Numbered from the stretch's first letter, positions 11,701 through 23,009 are shown. The stretch is DNA of 64,000 bases from Macrostomum hystrix (GCA_950097015.1 CATNEN010000025.1:6934001-6998000); one strand, 5' to 3'. Notes: generated from the sequence alone by a model not told the origin. Numbers and translations are program-made.

Positions 11701-11710
11701 GTTAATATAG
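11701..11710 (-). promoter_or_regulatory. Possible TATA box of the neuropeptide gene
   Basis: The minus strand reads CTATATTAAC here, about 155 nt upstream of the prohormone ATG at 11549. A start near 11675 would give a 5' UTR of about 125 nt. Confidence 0.35.
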
Positions 11711-13080
11711 CAGCCGATCGTGACTGTCGCCCCGCCCCACTCCGTGTCTCTCCGTTGCCCCAGTCTCAGCGTCCTGAGTGGGCGTGGACCAACACGCGGG
11801 GGCTAACTAAGCGTAGGCCGAAGTCATTGGCATTGTCGCCTTGTGCTGATTCGCTGCTCTCTCTACTTCTGCTGCAGCCACCACCCCCAGCGTAGCCGCC
11901 AACTCTCTGAAGATCTTTTTCAGCGAGACCACCTACCTCCGACCGTCTTGTTTAAGAAGAAATCTTCAATCAACCATCGTTCAAATTATTCAAACGAAGT
12001 GGCTGTTTGATCCGCTACGCATAGCTTTTCAGTCCATGGACAGGGGGACATGTCCATGTCGATGAGTGCCGATTATCGATAGGTTGAAGCGCTCATATAC
12101 TCGTATTCCAATGCTGCCTTCTGATCTATCATTGCGCATCGCATCTCAGTGTGTTAACTCCAGCGCCGGTTCATATTCTAGAGGAAATAGATTATCTGAG
12201 AAAAAACTTCGTCCTTTTTGGTTAATGCGAGTTAGGATAGAAGCATGGACAGGCAAGCCATATTAGACTCGGATGCATTTTTTTTTCTCGCTAGATCAAT
12301 CCGTCAGTTGGATGCTGCCATTATTACTGCAAAGCCTGCAGGTTTTTCACAGCATACCTGCCAATTTAGATACTAACAATGCAATTGATATCCCCATTCG
12401 GAACTGAAAGGAGTTACTGTTTTAGTAAAAACTTGTGCCAACACATAAAAGCTGTGAAATATGCCAGCAGCCCCTTGGTGATTACTTTGCACGAGAAGAG
12501 GATCCATTAATGCTTGCCATTGCTGGGGGGCAACCGTTTCCTCTCGTTTAATCCGGACTAAAATGATCGGCTAACAGCATAACAAACAATGCAGCATTGT
12601 GGACCAACCGATCGCCCACCCCAGCTTTCCTGGCTCTATCTATCTATCAGCTGCCTTCCATATAGCTAGTTCCGGTGAGCCCTGCTGGGCGGGGGGCTCT
12701 ATTTTGTGAGTTTTTGGTCACAAGGATGATGGCAAACAAGTTTCGCATAGGTAGTTGGGGCGGGATTGTATAGAAGTGTTCTGGTGTATTGCACTCTCTC
12801 CTCATCCTTATAATCCCATTCTCACTGTGAGCACTCAATGTATTGGGTGATGGATGATAGCCAGCCCAAGTCATGTCTTCTGCAGTCACAGACCAGTTCG
12901 GAGCTCTCACTCAAGCATTTGCAGACTGTATCCATATATACTCTGCTTTTATTTGATCCGTTCACATTCAGATTCTACTAGCGGGCCAAAGTATGCGTGT
13001 ATGGCTTTACAATTAGAGCCTGTCTGTTGGTAGTCGTCAAGCAGCAGGGAATGCGAGATTAACTCGACCGTCCGTCAGTC
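11711..13080. other. Intergenic, no gene seen
   Basis: Unique sequence with a GC-rich start (the probable promoter side of the neuropeptide gene). ORFs are short and lack recognisable motifs. Confidence 0.5.
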
Positions 13081-13082
13081 TA

Positions 13083-13111
13083 CGAGGTGCATTCAAAAAG
13101 TTCTTTTCGGT
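13083..13111 (+). repeat. Mariner left terminal inverted repeat
   Basis: 29 bp, exact reverse complement of 14400-14428; the adjacent base pair no longer matches. Confidence 0.97.
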
Positions 13112-13268
13112 CCTTTGGCATTGTTTTGTAAATGACACACAGATCAAAATTTTTTCGAATGCTGCAAGTTAAGTTTATGGCCTAAACCTTCCTGAGTTTT
13201 TAAGCCTTAGCTGGTGACTGTGTCTGAGCTACAAGCAATTTTTTAAGCTACCCTTCTATTTCTTGGCC

Positions 13269-14330
13269 ATGGCAGAATCTTTTTCAAAGCAAGACGTTCG
13301 GAGCTTGATGAAGTTCCAATTCCTGCAAGGAAAGAAACCTCCGGAGATGTTTAGAGAGCTTCAGCAAGTGTTTGGTGACAGTGCACCAACTGAACAGACT
13401 GTTCGAAAGTGGTTCCGGTTGTTCGCTGAAGGCAGAGAGAGCGTCGAGGACAACGAACGCTCTGGAAGACCGATGACTGCCACCAACGAGACCGTGGTGA
13501 AGAAAGTGCAGGAGCTCCTGGATGATGATCGCAGACTGACTTGCGAAGAGCTGTCAGAAGATGTCGGAGTGTCAGTTGGCAGTGTGCACACCATTCTGAC
13601 AGAGCGTCTCAACCTGCAGAAGAAATTCAGCAAGTGGGTGCCACACCTGCTGACAGGTGAGCAGACGATGCAACGTGCTCTGGCCGCCACCAACCACCTG
13701 CGCCGTTTCCAGCGAGAAGGAGAGAATTTTCTTTCGAGAATCGTTGCCGGAGATGAAACATGGGTTTATAGCTGGGATCCGGAGACAAAGGCCCAGTCTG
13801 CTGAATGGCTTCCAGCCGATTCTCCAAGGCCTCAGAAGGCCATCAGGAAGCAGGGTGCATTGAAGATCATGCACGTCATGTTTTTTGATGTCCAGGGAAT
13901 TCTGCTGAACTGGGCAGTCCCACATGGAACAACTGTGAATGGGGACTATTATAGATGGATTCTGCAAGAGAAGCTGCGCCCGGCGATTCGAAAGAAGCGC
14001 CCTGGTTTGCTGGAGTCTGGTGTGATCTTGCTGCATGACAATGCGCCGGCTCATCGCAAGCACAATGTTGTCGAACTCCTGAGCGGTTGGGGCTGGGAAG
14101 TGCTGCAACATCCGCCCTACTCGCCCGATTTGTCACCCTGTGACTTCTTCCTATTCCCATCTGTGAAGAAGCACCTTCGGGGCATTCGATTCGACAGCGT
14201 CGAGCACATCAAAGCTGCTTGCCAAGGTGCGGTGCGTGAAACGGACGCGAGAGGCGTGGGTACTGGAATCAGAGGTCTGGTGCATCGCTGGCAGAAGTGC
14301 AAGGACATTGGCGGTGAATATGTTGAGTGA
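13269..14330 (+). CDS. Mariner transposase, apparently intact
   Basis: 353 aa from the ATG at 13269. The N-terminal half holds the paired helix-turn-helix region that binds the terminal repeats (SLMKFQFLQGKKPPE onward, then TVRKWFRLFAEGRE and the NERSGRP linker). WVPHLL is the variant of the family WVPHEL motif. The catalytic DD34D triad is complete: D162 in VAGDETW, D257 in LLHDNAPAH, D292 in YSPDLSPCDFF. Length is normal for mariner (about 345-355). The enzyme cuts and pastes DNA at TA sites in the nucleus. There are no stops or frameshifts, unlike most genomic mariner copies. Confidence 0.97.
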   Translation: MAESFSKQDVRSLMKFQFLQGKKPPEMFRELQQVFGDSAPTEQTVRKWFRLFAEGRESVEDNERSGRPMTATNETVVKKVQELLDDDRRLTCEELSEDVGVSVGSVHTILTERLNLQKKFSKWVPHLLTGEQTMQRALAATNHLRRFQREGENFLSRIVAGDETWVYSWDPETKAQSAEWLPADSPRPQKAIRKQGALKIMHVMFFDVQGILLNWAVPHGTTVNGDYYRWILQEKLRPAIRKKRPGLLESGVILLHDNAPAHRKHNVVELLSGWGWEVLQHPPYSPDLSPCDFFLFPSVKKHLRGIRFDSVEHIKAACQGAVRETDARGVGTGIRGLVHRWQKCKDIGGEYVE

Positions 14331-14399
14331 CCGAATGACATTGAATGACCTAAACATGTTTTCATTGTTCCATACGTTTTTTGTTAATTTTTGCTGAGC

Positions 14400-14428
14400 A
14401 CCGAAAAGAACTTTTTGAATGCACCTCG
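14400..14428 (-). repeat. Mariner right terminal inverted repeat
   Basis: Perfect partner of the left repeat, 70 bp beyond the transposase stop, followed by the TA target dinucleotide. Confidence 0.97.
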
Positions 14429-14756
14429 TATTTAGACACTTTGTTGCCCCCCGAGTCCACAGCAGTCTGGAGTGTGGCAGCTTCCCGTCCTGCTTCCAAG
14501 CCCATAGTTTGGTGATGGTTTTGTTGCCCCTGACAACGGGAGGTATGGACACAGTGACAAGCGAGGTGATAACTAAGTGCGTCCGCTCTAAAAACGAAAA
14601 ATAGCCAGTGGGTTAAAATAGAGTCTGGCTGGCCTGAGTTTAATTTTTCTAATGCTTCATTTTTTGTACTACATTATTATTAGGAGTACACTATGCTTAA
14701 TTAATTGCATGGCACATAATTTGGCATAATTTAGCGACAGTCGACCCGCAGCAAGC

Positions 14757-14885
14757 GAGCACACGCTCACGCAGGTGTGTACATTTGCCCAGACTTTCTC
14801 ATCGTCAGGCGGTGTACACACTCCCTGTGCCTTTGCATGGAGGTTGGTCCTTTGGGCGAAAATTGCGTCAGTTTAATGTACATCA
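14757..14885 (-). mobile_element. Truncated SINE-B copy, reverse orientation
   Basis: CACGCAGGTGTGTACAT, GACTTTCTCATCGTCAG and GGAGGTTGG match, in order, the reverse complement of the 41041-41400 SINE body. The tRNA head is missing. Confidence 0.7.
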
Positions 14886-14989
14886 GCCTTCGGCAAACAG
14901 GACAAGGGTTGGAAAACTTGGACGAAGAGAACCTAAAAGACGACAGCGGGCCCCATTAACTGTAGGAATATGATAAAGGGGAGAGATGA

Positions 14990-15695
14990 GGTAGAGATGA
15001 GACACAGGAGAGATGAGACACAGGAGAGATGAGACACAGGAGAGATGAGACACAGGAGAGATGAGACACAGGAGAGATGAGACACAGGAGAGATGAGACA
15101 CAGGAGAGATGAGACACAGGAGAGATGAGACACAGGAGAGATGAGACACAGGAGAGATGAGACACAGGGGAGATGAGACACAGGAGAGATGAGACACAGG
15201 AGAGATGAGACACAGGAGAGATGAGACACAGGAGAGATGAGACACAGGAGAGATGAGACACAGGAGAGATGAGACACAGGAGAGATGAGACACAGGAGAG
15301 ATGAGACACAGGAGAGATGAGACACAGGAGAGATGAGACACAGGAGAGATGAGACACAGGAGAGATGAGACACAGGAGAGATGAGACACAGGAGAGATGA
15401 GACACAGGAGAGATGAGACACAGGAGAGATGAGACACAGGAGAGATGAGACACAGGAGAGATGAGACACAGGAGAGATGAGACACAGGAGAGATGAGACA
15501 CAGGAGAGATGAGACACAGGAGAGATGAGACACAGGAGAGATGAGACACAGGAGAGATGAGACACAGGAGAGATGAGACACAGGAGAGATGAGACACAGG
15601 AGAGATGAGACACAGGAGAGATGAGACACAGGAGAGATGAGACACAGGAGAGATGAGACACAGGAGAGATGAGACACAGGAGAGATGAGACTCTC
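14990..15695. repeat. 16-bp satellite GAGACACAGGAGAGAT, highly homogeneous
   Basis: About 43 near-identical copies with only one or two substitutions (for example at 15168). Since 16 is not a multiple of three, each frame reads the same 16-residue cycle, producing three overlapping false ORFs of 280-313 codons on the minus strand. Confidence 0.97.
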
Positions 15696-15699
15696 CATC

Positions 15700-17580
15700 G
15701 CCAGATGAGAGAGAGATGAGACAAGGGAAAGATGGGACATGATACTGTAGGTGTTTGAAGGGGCACGGAGCCGGATTTGGGAGCTTCGAGGGCCGCATCT
15801 GGTAAAAAACAGTCAGGCCTGTTAGATTGCCGGCCGGAAAGGCCGTTAAAAAAGATAATAGCGAGTTCTTCCATCCTAACCTAGTTTAACTCTCGACTCT
15901 GGAATTGATAAAAAGGCAAAGGCCGGTCAGAATCAATACTCCAGAATCTGAGCTGAGCTCCAGAACAAAAGGCGGTGGCGCTTGAACACGAAAGCCACTC
16001 GATTGCTTAATTGATGGATTGAGATCGGTGAGTGGAACCCGCCGCATGGTTTGGAATTGCTTAACCCTTTCTTCTACCGCTGCTTCCTTCCATCTCCGAC
16101 CTCGCTCATCGATGCCCTGCTCAAGAGCACATCCGCACGGGCCAGGAAATTGGATTTGCAGGACCAGCGACGCTCGGCCCTCAACAGGTACCTATTGTTT
16201 CGGCCTTTTCAATCCGGAAGCTAGCGGAGACCAAGGTTGATTGCTCGATTTATTTATAGCTTTTTAATGACGACCGCCGACTGGATAGATTGCTCTTATA
16301 TCGGCGCACGAACCAGCAGCACACGTATGCGAAACCCTGCAGGGCCTATCGACGTCGGCGAAAACATTAGACAGTCCAACGACAGCGAGAGATTTCAGTA
16401 CTCGCCCGGCTCCCAGAGATGATGGAGGTCTGAGATTTCCCCATGCTGTCGAAGAGAAAACGCCTCGTTCGGTGATCCCCAAACAGCATCCTGAGCAGCA
16501 TGCTCACGCGCTTCGTCAAAATGCGAACTCCATGCTGCTCGGGAATAAAAATCGAAACGCGACACGAAGAGTTTAGCCGGTGTTGCAGTAAAACCGGCTT
16601 GACTTTTTCAAAGCACTTTCCTTCACGCAATGGGATACTTACATGTACTATACCTGCGATTGGGACCTTTGCTTCCTGGGTTATGTATTAAGACACAATA
16701 AGTAAAGCAATCAACCTAACTTCGGTCACATCTCGTGATTTGTCATATAAAGTCAAAATGAGCTTCATCTAGAACTGCAGGTAGACACTGTACGTTGACA
16801 CAAATTATAAAAGAAAAATCGGAATCGCAGGCAATCTGATGTCTGCATTACTGCATGCAGTTATAGCTTAGAATGATAGGCACTCGTACAGAAATAGAGC
16901 ATCTGCGACTTTATTATTATCATATAATGTTGATTATAACTAAACTCAGCATCAGGGTTATCTTAAATTAGCGTCTGCTTGCTAATGCGACTTACAGATG
17001 CTGCATTTAAAATACGAGCCACGAAATTTACATCTATTACTATTCATGCAGCTTTTTGCAGCAGATGGTACTGTAAAGTAGAAGTAAAAAGTTTTTTTTT
17101 ACGATTTCATATTTAAGCGTTTGTACATACAAAAAGGAACAAAATTGGTAGCAAAATTCCTTCCGATTAGTAAAATACATGTAGGTGGCGGTATAGTCTT
17201 ATTTGTTTGCCACAAGTTTGCCACAATAATCTACTATAGTGCATATAGTGTAGAAAGTCGGTCAATTTGTTATTTTTCAATAAATTTGTGGATTTAAAAA
17301 TATTTTACATTCCTATATTCCAATCTTCCTTTATGTGTTGCATGCAAAAAAACGGTTTCCATCCTTTATTCACTCTAAACTTTAAATTTTAGAAATGCAC
17401 TGGTTCTTGGCAAGGAGAAACATTTTTAACTCTAATTTCCTTGCTCTTTTTGGTTAATATGCTTGCATCAACTTAATTAATTACAGTCAAATCTGTGGTT
17501 CGATTGATATTGACAAAAATCCTTTAAACTTACTAGTTACTCTAGCGTATTCGGGGAAAGTGTTTTAGCAGAGCTAGGAT
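15700..17580. other. Intergenic or 5' region of COPZ; one possible orphan exon
   Basis: The short first coding exon of COPZ should lie in or upstream of here, but I could not identify it. The only coding-like stretch is open from 16015 to 16187 and ends at an AACAG/GTACCT donor; it reads LNPFFYRCF, then DALLKSTSARARKLDLQDQR. It does not match COPZ and I cannot assign it. Confidence 0.3.
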
Positions 17581-17596
17581 CACCAAAAGTTAGCTG

Positions 17597-18085
17597 AATC
17601 ATGGCAAAACCAGAGTTTCAATCATGGCTAAACCAGAGTCTGAATCATGGCAAAACCATTATCATCAGCATGGCTAAACTAGAGTTTGAATCATGGCCAA
17701 CCAGAGTTTGAATCATGGCTAAACCAGAGTTTGAATCATGGCTAAACCAACATCATCAGCATGGCTAAACCAGAGTTTCAATCATGGCTAAACCAGAGTC
17801 TGAATCATGGCAAAACCATTATCATCAGCATGGCTAACCTAGAGTTTGAATCATGGCCAACCAGAGTTTGAATCATGGCTAAACCAGAGTTTGAATCATG
17901 GCTAAACCAACATCATCAGCATGGCTAAACCAGCGTTTGAATCATGGCTAAACCAGAGTTTGAATCATGGCTAAACCAGCGTTTGAATCATGGCTTACCC
18001 AGAGTTTGAATCCTGGCAAAATCAGAGTTTTAATCATGACTAAACCAGATTTTGAATCATGGTTAAACCAGCGTTTGAATCAATT
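17597..18085. repeat. Minisatellite of about 23 bp upstream of COPZ exon 2
   Basis: Copies of GAATCATGGCTAAACCAGAG plus a few bases. A 160-bp block with its variants recurs (17611 and 17771), so growth was by block duplication. Confidence 0.9.
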
Positions 18086-18433
18086 TTATTTTCAAGTTGA
18101 CTAAATTAAACAGATTTATATTTATTGAACTTTTTTATTACAAAATCTTCATTAAATTTTATACAGATCATCTTGCTATGTAGTTAACGCATAGATTTTT
18201 GCCTATATTTATCAATCTGTTTTGGTATACTCACAGAACAGTGGAATGGACAGAATTGCCACCTTGCTTACTGGACTGCATCTAATGTAAAAATATACCC
18301 TGCAAAAAATATTTTTTACTTGTCTTTTGTACTTCCATTTTTTTGTTTTTAATTCGCTTCATATTTCAAAATAGCTCCCCATAATTAGCTAGATAGTGAA
18401 AAAAAGCTTTTTTACAAAAATACAAACTTCCAG

Positions 18434-21400
18434 GATATCTCGCTGCACACGGTGAAGGCCATTCTCATCCTTGACAATGATGGGAAGCGGCTAATAGCCA
18501 AGTATTACAGCTCGGATGCCTTTCCCTCAGTGAAAGAGCAGCGCGTGTTTGAGTCCAGCCTGTTTGGCAAGACTTCAAAGAATCTGTCAGCCGAAATTGT
18601 CATGTTCGAGGGCTACACCTGCGTTTTCAAAAGCAACGTTGATCTAATCTTCTATGTGATTGGCGACGCTGTTGAGAATGAACTCATCCTGTCCAACACT
18701 CTCAACACGCTATACGACGCAGTGTCTCAGATTCTAAAAAAGAATGTGGAAAAGCGGGCCTTATTGGACAGCTTGGATCTGGTGTTCCTGGCCATCGATG
18801 AACTGTGCGACAGTGGCATTGTGCTGGAGACTGACAGCGCTCAGCTTGTATCTCGGGTCGGTTCCCGGCTTGAAGACAATGCCCAGTTGGAGGGTTCCGT
18901 CACACAGGTCAGTATGTAACCGGCCTCATTTCTGATTGGTTCCTGTATCTCAGTGTGAAACAGGCCTTATTTCTGATTGGTTCCTGTATGTCAGTGTGAA
19001 ACAGGCCTCATTTCTGATTGGTTCCTGTATGTCAGTGTGGAACAGGTCTCATTTCTGATTGGTTCCTGTATCTCAGTGTGAAACAGGCCTTATTTCTGAT
19101 TGGTTCCTGTATCTCAGTGTGAAACAGGCCTTATTTCTGATTGGTTCCTGTATGTCAGTGTGAAACAGACCTTATTTCTGATTGGTTACTGTATCTCAGC
19201 GTGAAACAGGCCTTATTTCTGATTGGTTCCTGTATGTCAGTGTGGAACAGACCTCGTTTCTGATTGGTTCCTGTATGTCAGTGTGGAACATGGTTTCTGT
19301 ATGTATTTTTTGTTAAAAAGTTTTTTTACAATGTCAGACTGTTAGGTCATGCAGTTTTGCACAATGTCCGGCTGTCGGGTCATGCAGTTTGGCACAATGT
19401 CAGACTGTTGGGTCATGCAGTTTGGCACAATGTCAGACTGTTGGGTCATGCAGTTTGGCACAATGTCAGACTGTTGGGTCATGCAGTTTGGCACAATGTC
19501 AGACTGTTGGGTCATGCAGTTTGGCACAATGTCAGACTGTTGGGTCATGCAGTTTTGCCCAATGTCAGGCTGTTAGGTAATATAGTTTTGCAGAGTACAT
19601 AGTTTATGCTGCATCATTTGACTTTTTAAAGTAAAAAATGGCAGGATTCGTGTGATTTTATTCACATATTTTATTATAATTTTTTTGTAGCAAGTGACCC
19701 AGAAGCTGCAAGTAAGTATAATGCGAAATTATCTAAACTATTATATTCTGATCAATATGTAATCAGAATATCGAATCTGAACTATATTTTGTTGCCGAAT
19801 TATTGTCCATCACGTTAAATACCAGTATCTGCTGTGATGAAAAACGTTTTAACATATTCTATAAAAATGTAATAGTTTATCTAAGGCAACGTTAGTTGGT
19901 GCGGGTCTGTGCTATAGTCTAGATTTTGAACCGTTAAAATCATTTGAAATTAATTTGACACTACTTAAAGTAAAATGATTGAATCGCGTGAATAAAAATC
20001 GTAGTAATCAGATAAATCTATCGTTCTCATTTTTATTATCGTTTCCATTCTCTTGTTGCCATTTGTATTTATCTCTGTCCCTCTTATAGACAGATTCTGT
20101 GTGTGCAGCACACTTCGTAATGTCACAAAATAGTATTCTAAAATACTTGTTATTGTAAAGAACATTATTCAGTTAAGTAATATTGCTACTGGGTGAAGAC
20201 TGGCAACCCCAGGATCAGCTAGTGGGTGAAGACTGGCAACCCCAGGATCAGCTAGTGGGTGAAGGCTTGCAACCCCAGGATCAGCTAGTGGGTGAAGACT
20301 GGCAACCCCAGGATCAGCTAGTGGGTGAGGGCTGGCAACCCCAGGATCAGCAAGTGGGTGAGGACTGGCAACCCCAGGATCAGCTAGTGGGTGAGGGCTG
20401 GCAACCCCAGGATCAGCTAGTGGGTGACGGCTGGCAACCCCAGGATCAGCTAGTGGGTGAAGACTGGCAACCCCAGGATCAGCTAGTGGGTGAGGGCTGG
20501 CAACCCCAGGATCAGCTAGTGGGTGAAGACTGGCAACCCCAGGATCAGCTAGTGGGTGAAGACTGGCAACCCAAGGATCAGCTAGTGGGTGAAGGCTTGC
20601 AACCCCAGGATCAGCTAGTGGGTGAAGACTGGCAACCCCAGGATCAGCTAGTGGGTGAGGGCTGGCAACCCCAGGATCAGCAAGTGGGTGAGGACTGGCA
20701 ACCCCAGGATCAGCTAGTGGGTGAGGGCTGGCAACCCCAGGATCAGCTAGTGGGTGAAGACTGGCAACCCCAGGATCAGCTAGTGGGTGAGGACTGGCAA
20801 CCCCAGGATCAGCTAGTGGGTGAGGGCTGGCAACCCCAGGATCAGCTAGTGGGTGAAGACTGGCAACCCCAGGATCAGCTAGTGGGTGAGGGCTGGCAAC
20901 CCAAGCTATCTGTTAATGAAGGGCCCAGCTAGTGGGTGAGGGCCTGCGACTGAAAAAAGTACTAGTCTATTTAACTTTGCACTCCAAAGCCTTTACAAAT
21001 AGTCTGTTATTCTCGCCTGTATCCTTGATATGTAATATCCGTGTCTCAATGCTCAAGCTGTTCTATGCGCTGTAACTCCTTCACTGTTGAAATTGTATTT
21101 ACCTTGGTTGTCTCATGAGCATCTTATAAGTTAATCACGCTCTCCTTTGTACCCTAATCCATTTTCCTCAGAAAATAGAACCATATACAGTCATAGATAA
21201 GTCATGTTTAAAAGCATTTCAGTGCTTCTGTTGGTTTTGTTTACCGCTTATGTTATTCGCATTTTTTACTTAAAACGCACACTCTCACCGCCATCCTACT
21301 AGCAGTAGCTAGATTGTTGGTGAAGTCAGTGCGATTGTTTTTAATTGAATTTGAATTATTAAATGATTTCACACACCTTGAAATCCCTGTTTTCAGGTGC

Positions 21401-21444
21401 TGCAACAGGCCAAAGAGCAGTTCAAATGGTCGCTTCTTAAATGA
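18434..21444 (+). CDS. COPZ1: Coatomer subunit zeta (COPZ), first short exon not found
   Basis: Exons 18434-18907 and 21397-21444 (TGA), phase 0 throughout. The translation starts DISLHTVKAILILDNDG (human EPSLYTVKAILILDNDG) after a TTCCAG acceptor, so only about ten N-terminal residues are missing. It continues with PSVKEQRVFE, the ENEL motif and KKNVEKRALL, and ends VLQQAKEQFKWSLLK, the conserved C-terminus of the family. COPZ is the small longin-fold subunit of the F-subcomplex of the COPI coat (with gamma-COP), acting in Golgi-to-ER retrograde transport. The 2.5 kb intron carries three different minisatellites and a possible 21-nt cassette exon at 19691-19711. AATAAA follows the stop at 21616-21621. 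Confidence 0.95.
18908..19290. repeat. 41-bp minisatellite that starts at the COPZ donor site
   Basis: About nine copies of a 41-bp unit (core CTGATTGGTTCCTGTATGTC). The first unit includes the real donor GTCAGTATG; later units carry GTCAGTGTG or CTCAGTGTG at the same place. Confidence 0.95.
19335..19580. repeat. 33-bp minisatellite in COPZ intron
   Basis: About seven copies with core GGGTCATGCAGTTTGGCACA, unrelated to the neighbouring array. Length divisible by three keeps frames open spuriously. Confidence 0.95.
19691..19711 (+). CDS. Candidate 21-nt cassette microexon of COPZ
   Basis: CAAGTGACCCAGAAGCTGCAA lies between a T-rich acceptor (TTTTTTTGTAG) and a consensus donor (GTAAGTAT). It encodes QVTQKLQ, and both flanking exon boundaries are phase 0, so inclusion adds exactly seven residues between ...SVTQ and VLQQAK. 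Without it the junction matches known COPZ. A 10-bp inverted repeat (19743-19752 and 19762-19771) sits just downstream. Expression is unverified. Confidence 0.5.
20193..20925. repeat. 33-bp minisatellite in COPZ intron
   Basis: About 22 copies with core CTGGCAACCCCAGGATCAGC. One frame is open for 249 codons purely because of the periodicity. Confidence 0.95.
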
Positions 21445-21615
21445 AGATGGACTAAATTCTAAGAACGAATACAGCTTCTTAACGATTGTTTTTTTAGTAT
21501 GGAAATATTGCTTCATTATTCGTGACATGACACTTTAAGGCTTGTTTGTGAAGGTTAGCACCCCCTGTTGTTGAATGTCTATCAAGAATTTTACTGATTA
21601 TATTAACCTTTTTAT

Positions 21616-21621
21616 AATAAA
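21616..21621 (+). terminator. COPZ polyadenylation signal
   Basis: AATAAA 172 bp after the COPZ stop codon, in AT-rich sequence. Confidence 0.6.
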
Positions 21622-21749
21622 AACTATTAAAAATGATTTCGTTCTTTGTCCATTTCTTCTCGTTCTAGTGAACATTTATTCTGATGGTGTTTGGTTCGAT
21701 GGTTTTATTTATAATTGTTATTATAGTTTAAGATCCCCGATTCGTTGAG

Positions 21750-22335
21750 TCCCGCTCATTGCAGTCCCCCTCAAATGGGGTCACGCTCATTGCAGTCCCT
21801 TTCAAATGGCGTCACGCTCATTGCAGTCCCCCTCAAATGAAGACATGCTCATTGCAGTCCCTTTCAAATGGCGTCACGCGCATTGCAGTCCCCCTCAAAT
21901 GGGGTCACGCTCATTGCAGTCCCCCTCAAATGGGGTCACGCTCATTGCAGTCCCCCTCAAATGGGGTCACGCTCATTGCAGTCCCCCTCAAATGGGGTCA
22001 CGCTCATTGCAGTCCCCCTCAAATGGGGTCACGCTCATTGCAGTCCCTCTCAAATGAAGACACGCTCATTGCAGTCCCTCTCAGATGGGGTCACGCTCAT
22101 TGCAGTCCCTCTCAGATGGGGTCACGCTCATTGCAGTCCCCCTCAAATTGGGTCACGCTCATTGCAGTCCCTCTCAGATGGGGTCACGCTCATTGCAGTC
22201 CCTCTCAGATGGGGTCACGCTCATTGCAGTCCCTCTCAGATGGGGTCACGCTCATTGCAGTCCCTCTCAGATGGGGTCACGCTCATTGCAGTCCCTCTCA
22301 GATGGGGTCACGCTCATTGCAGTCCGTCTCAGATG
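21750..22335. repeat. 31-bp minisatellite
   Basis: About 19 copies with core GGGGTCACGCTCATTGCAGT. Two subtypes (CCCCTCAAATG and CCTCTCAGATG) are clustered, showing local homogenisation. Confidence 0.95.
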
Positions 22336-22814
22336 AGTCCCCCTCTAAGAGCCCGCCTTGTTATACATCCTATCGTTATACATTTATGCACTATTTGCAA
22401 CTATTTGTAAACAATATACTTTCTGCTCTAGCGCAACTGTAGTGATGTGAATGCCAATAATTAGTCTATTAATCTATTCTTGGCAATTGTTTAGTATCCG
22501 GTCCGTTGTTACTACCATTTTGCTGCAGTACGCCTGACTCCTAATAAAAAAATATCTTTAGTTTTAATTGAGAATTTGGGAATAGGACCTTAGTTCTGTG
22601 ATCCCGTTCTCGCCTATTTACCGGCTTTGAATTTCCACTATGTTCTTTTTCTTGCCCAATTAGTCAACTGATTAATATAACAAATTTACTCACAATTTCA
22701 CAATAAATAATGTCGGAAAATATGACGAGTATGAAGAATAACAGGCAATTCCGTAAGTTATGATCAACTAAATATTGTGTAAATTTATGTTGCTTTGCAA
22801 ATCTTGCACCGAAC

Positions 22815-23005
22815 CGAATTCGGAGTACAATTCGGAATACAATTCGGAATCGAATTCGGAATACAATTCAGAATACAATTCGGAATCGAATTCGGAATAC
22901 AATTCAGAATCGAATTCGGAAAACAATTCGAAATCGTATTCGGAATACAATTCGGAATCGAATTCGGAATACAATTCAGAATCGAATTCGGAATACAATT
23001 CGAGA
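22815..23005. repeat. 12-bp repeat of the GGAATACAATTC type
   Basis: Alternating GGAATACAATTC and GGAATCGAATTC units; the reverse strand is similar because the units are nearly palindromic. Confidence 0.9.
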
Positions 23006-23009
23006 TGAA

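Larger units (their letters stand above)
13083..14428 (+). mobile_element. Full-length mariner transposon
   Basis: A 1346-bp element. Its termini are perfect inverted repeats of 29 bp (13083-13111 and 14400-14428), beginning CGAGGTGCATTCAAAAAG. TA dinucleotides flank both sides (13081-13082 and 14429-14430), as expected of mariner target duplication. It contains one uninterrupted transposase gene. Identical repeats and an open frame indicate a recent insertion that may still be autonomous. Confidence 0.97.

Noticed and set aside
13572-14111. Minus-strand ORFs of up to 179 codons within the mariner
   Set aside because: Shadows of the transposase gene.
14883-15874. Three overlapping minus ORFs of 280-313 codons (LISPVSHLSCVSSLLC cycles)
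   Set aside because: Pure consequence of a stop-free 16-bp satellite read in three frames.
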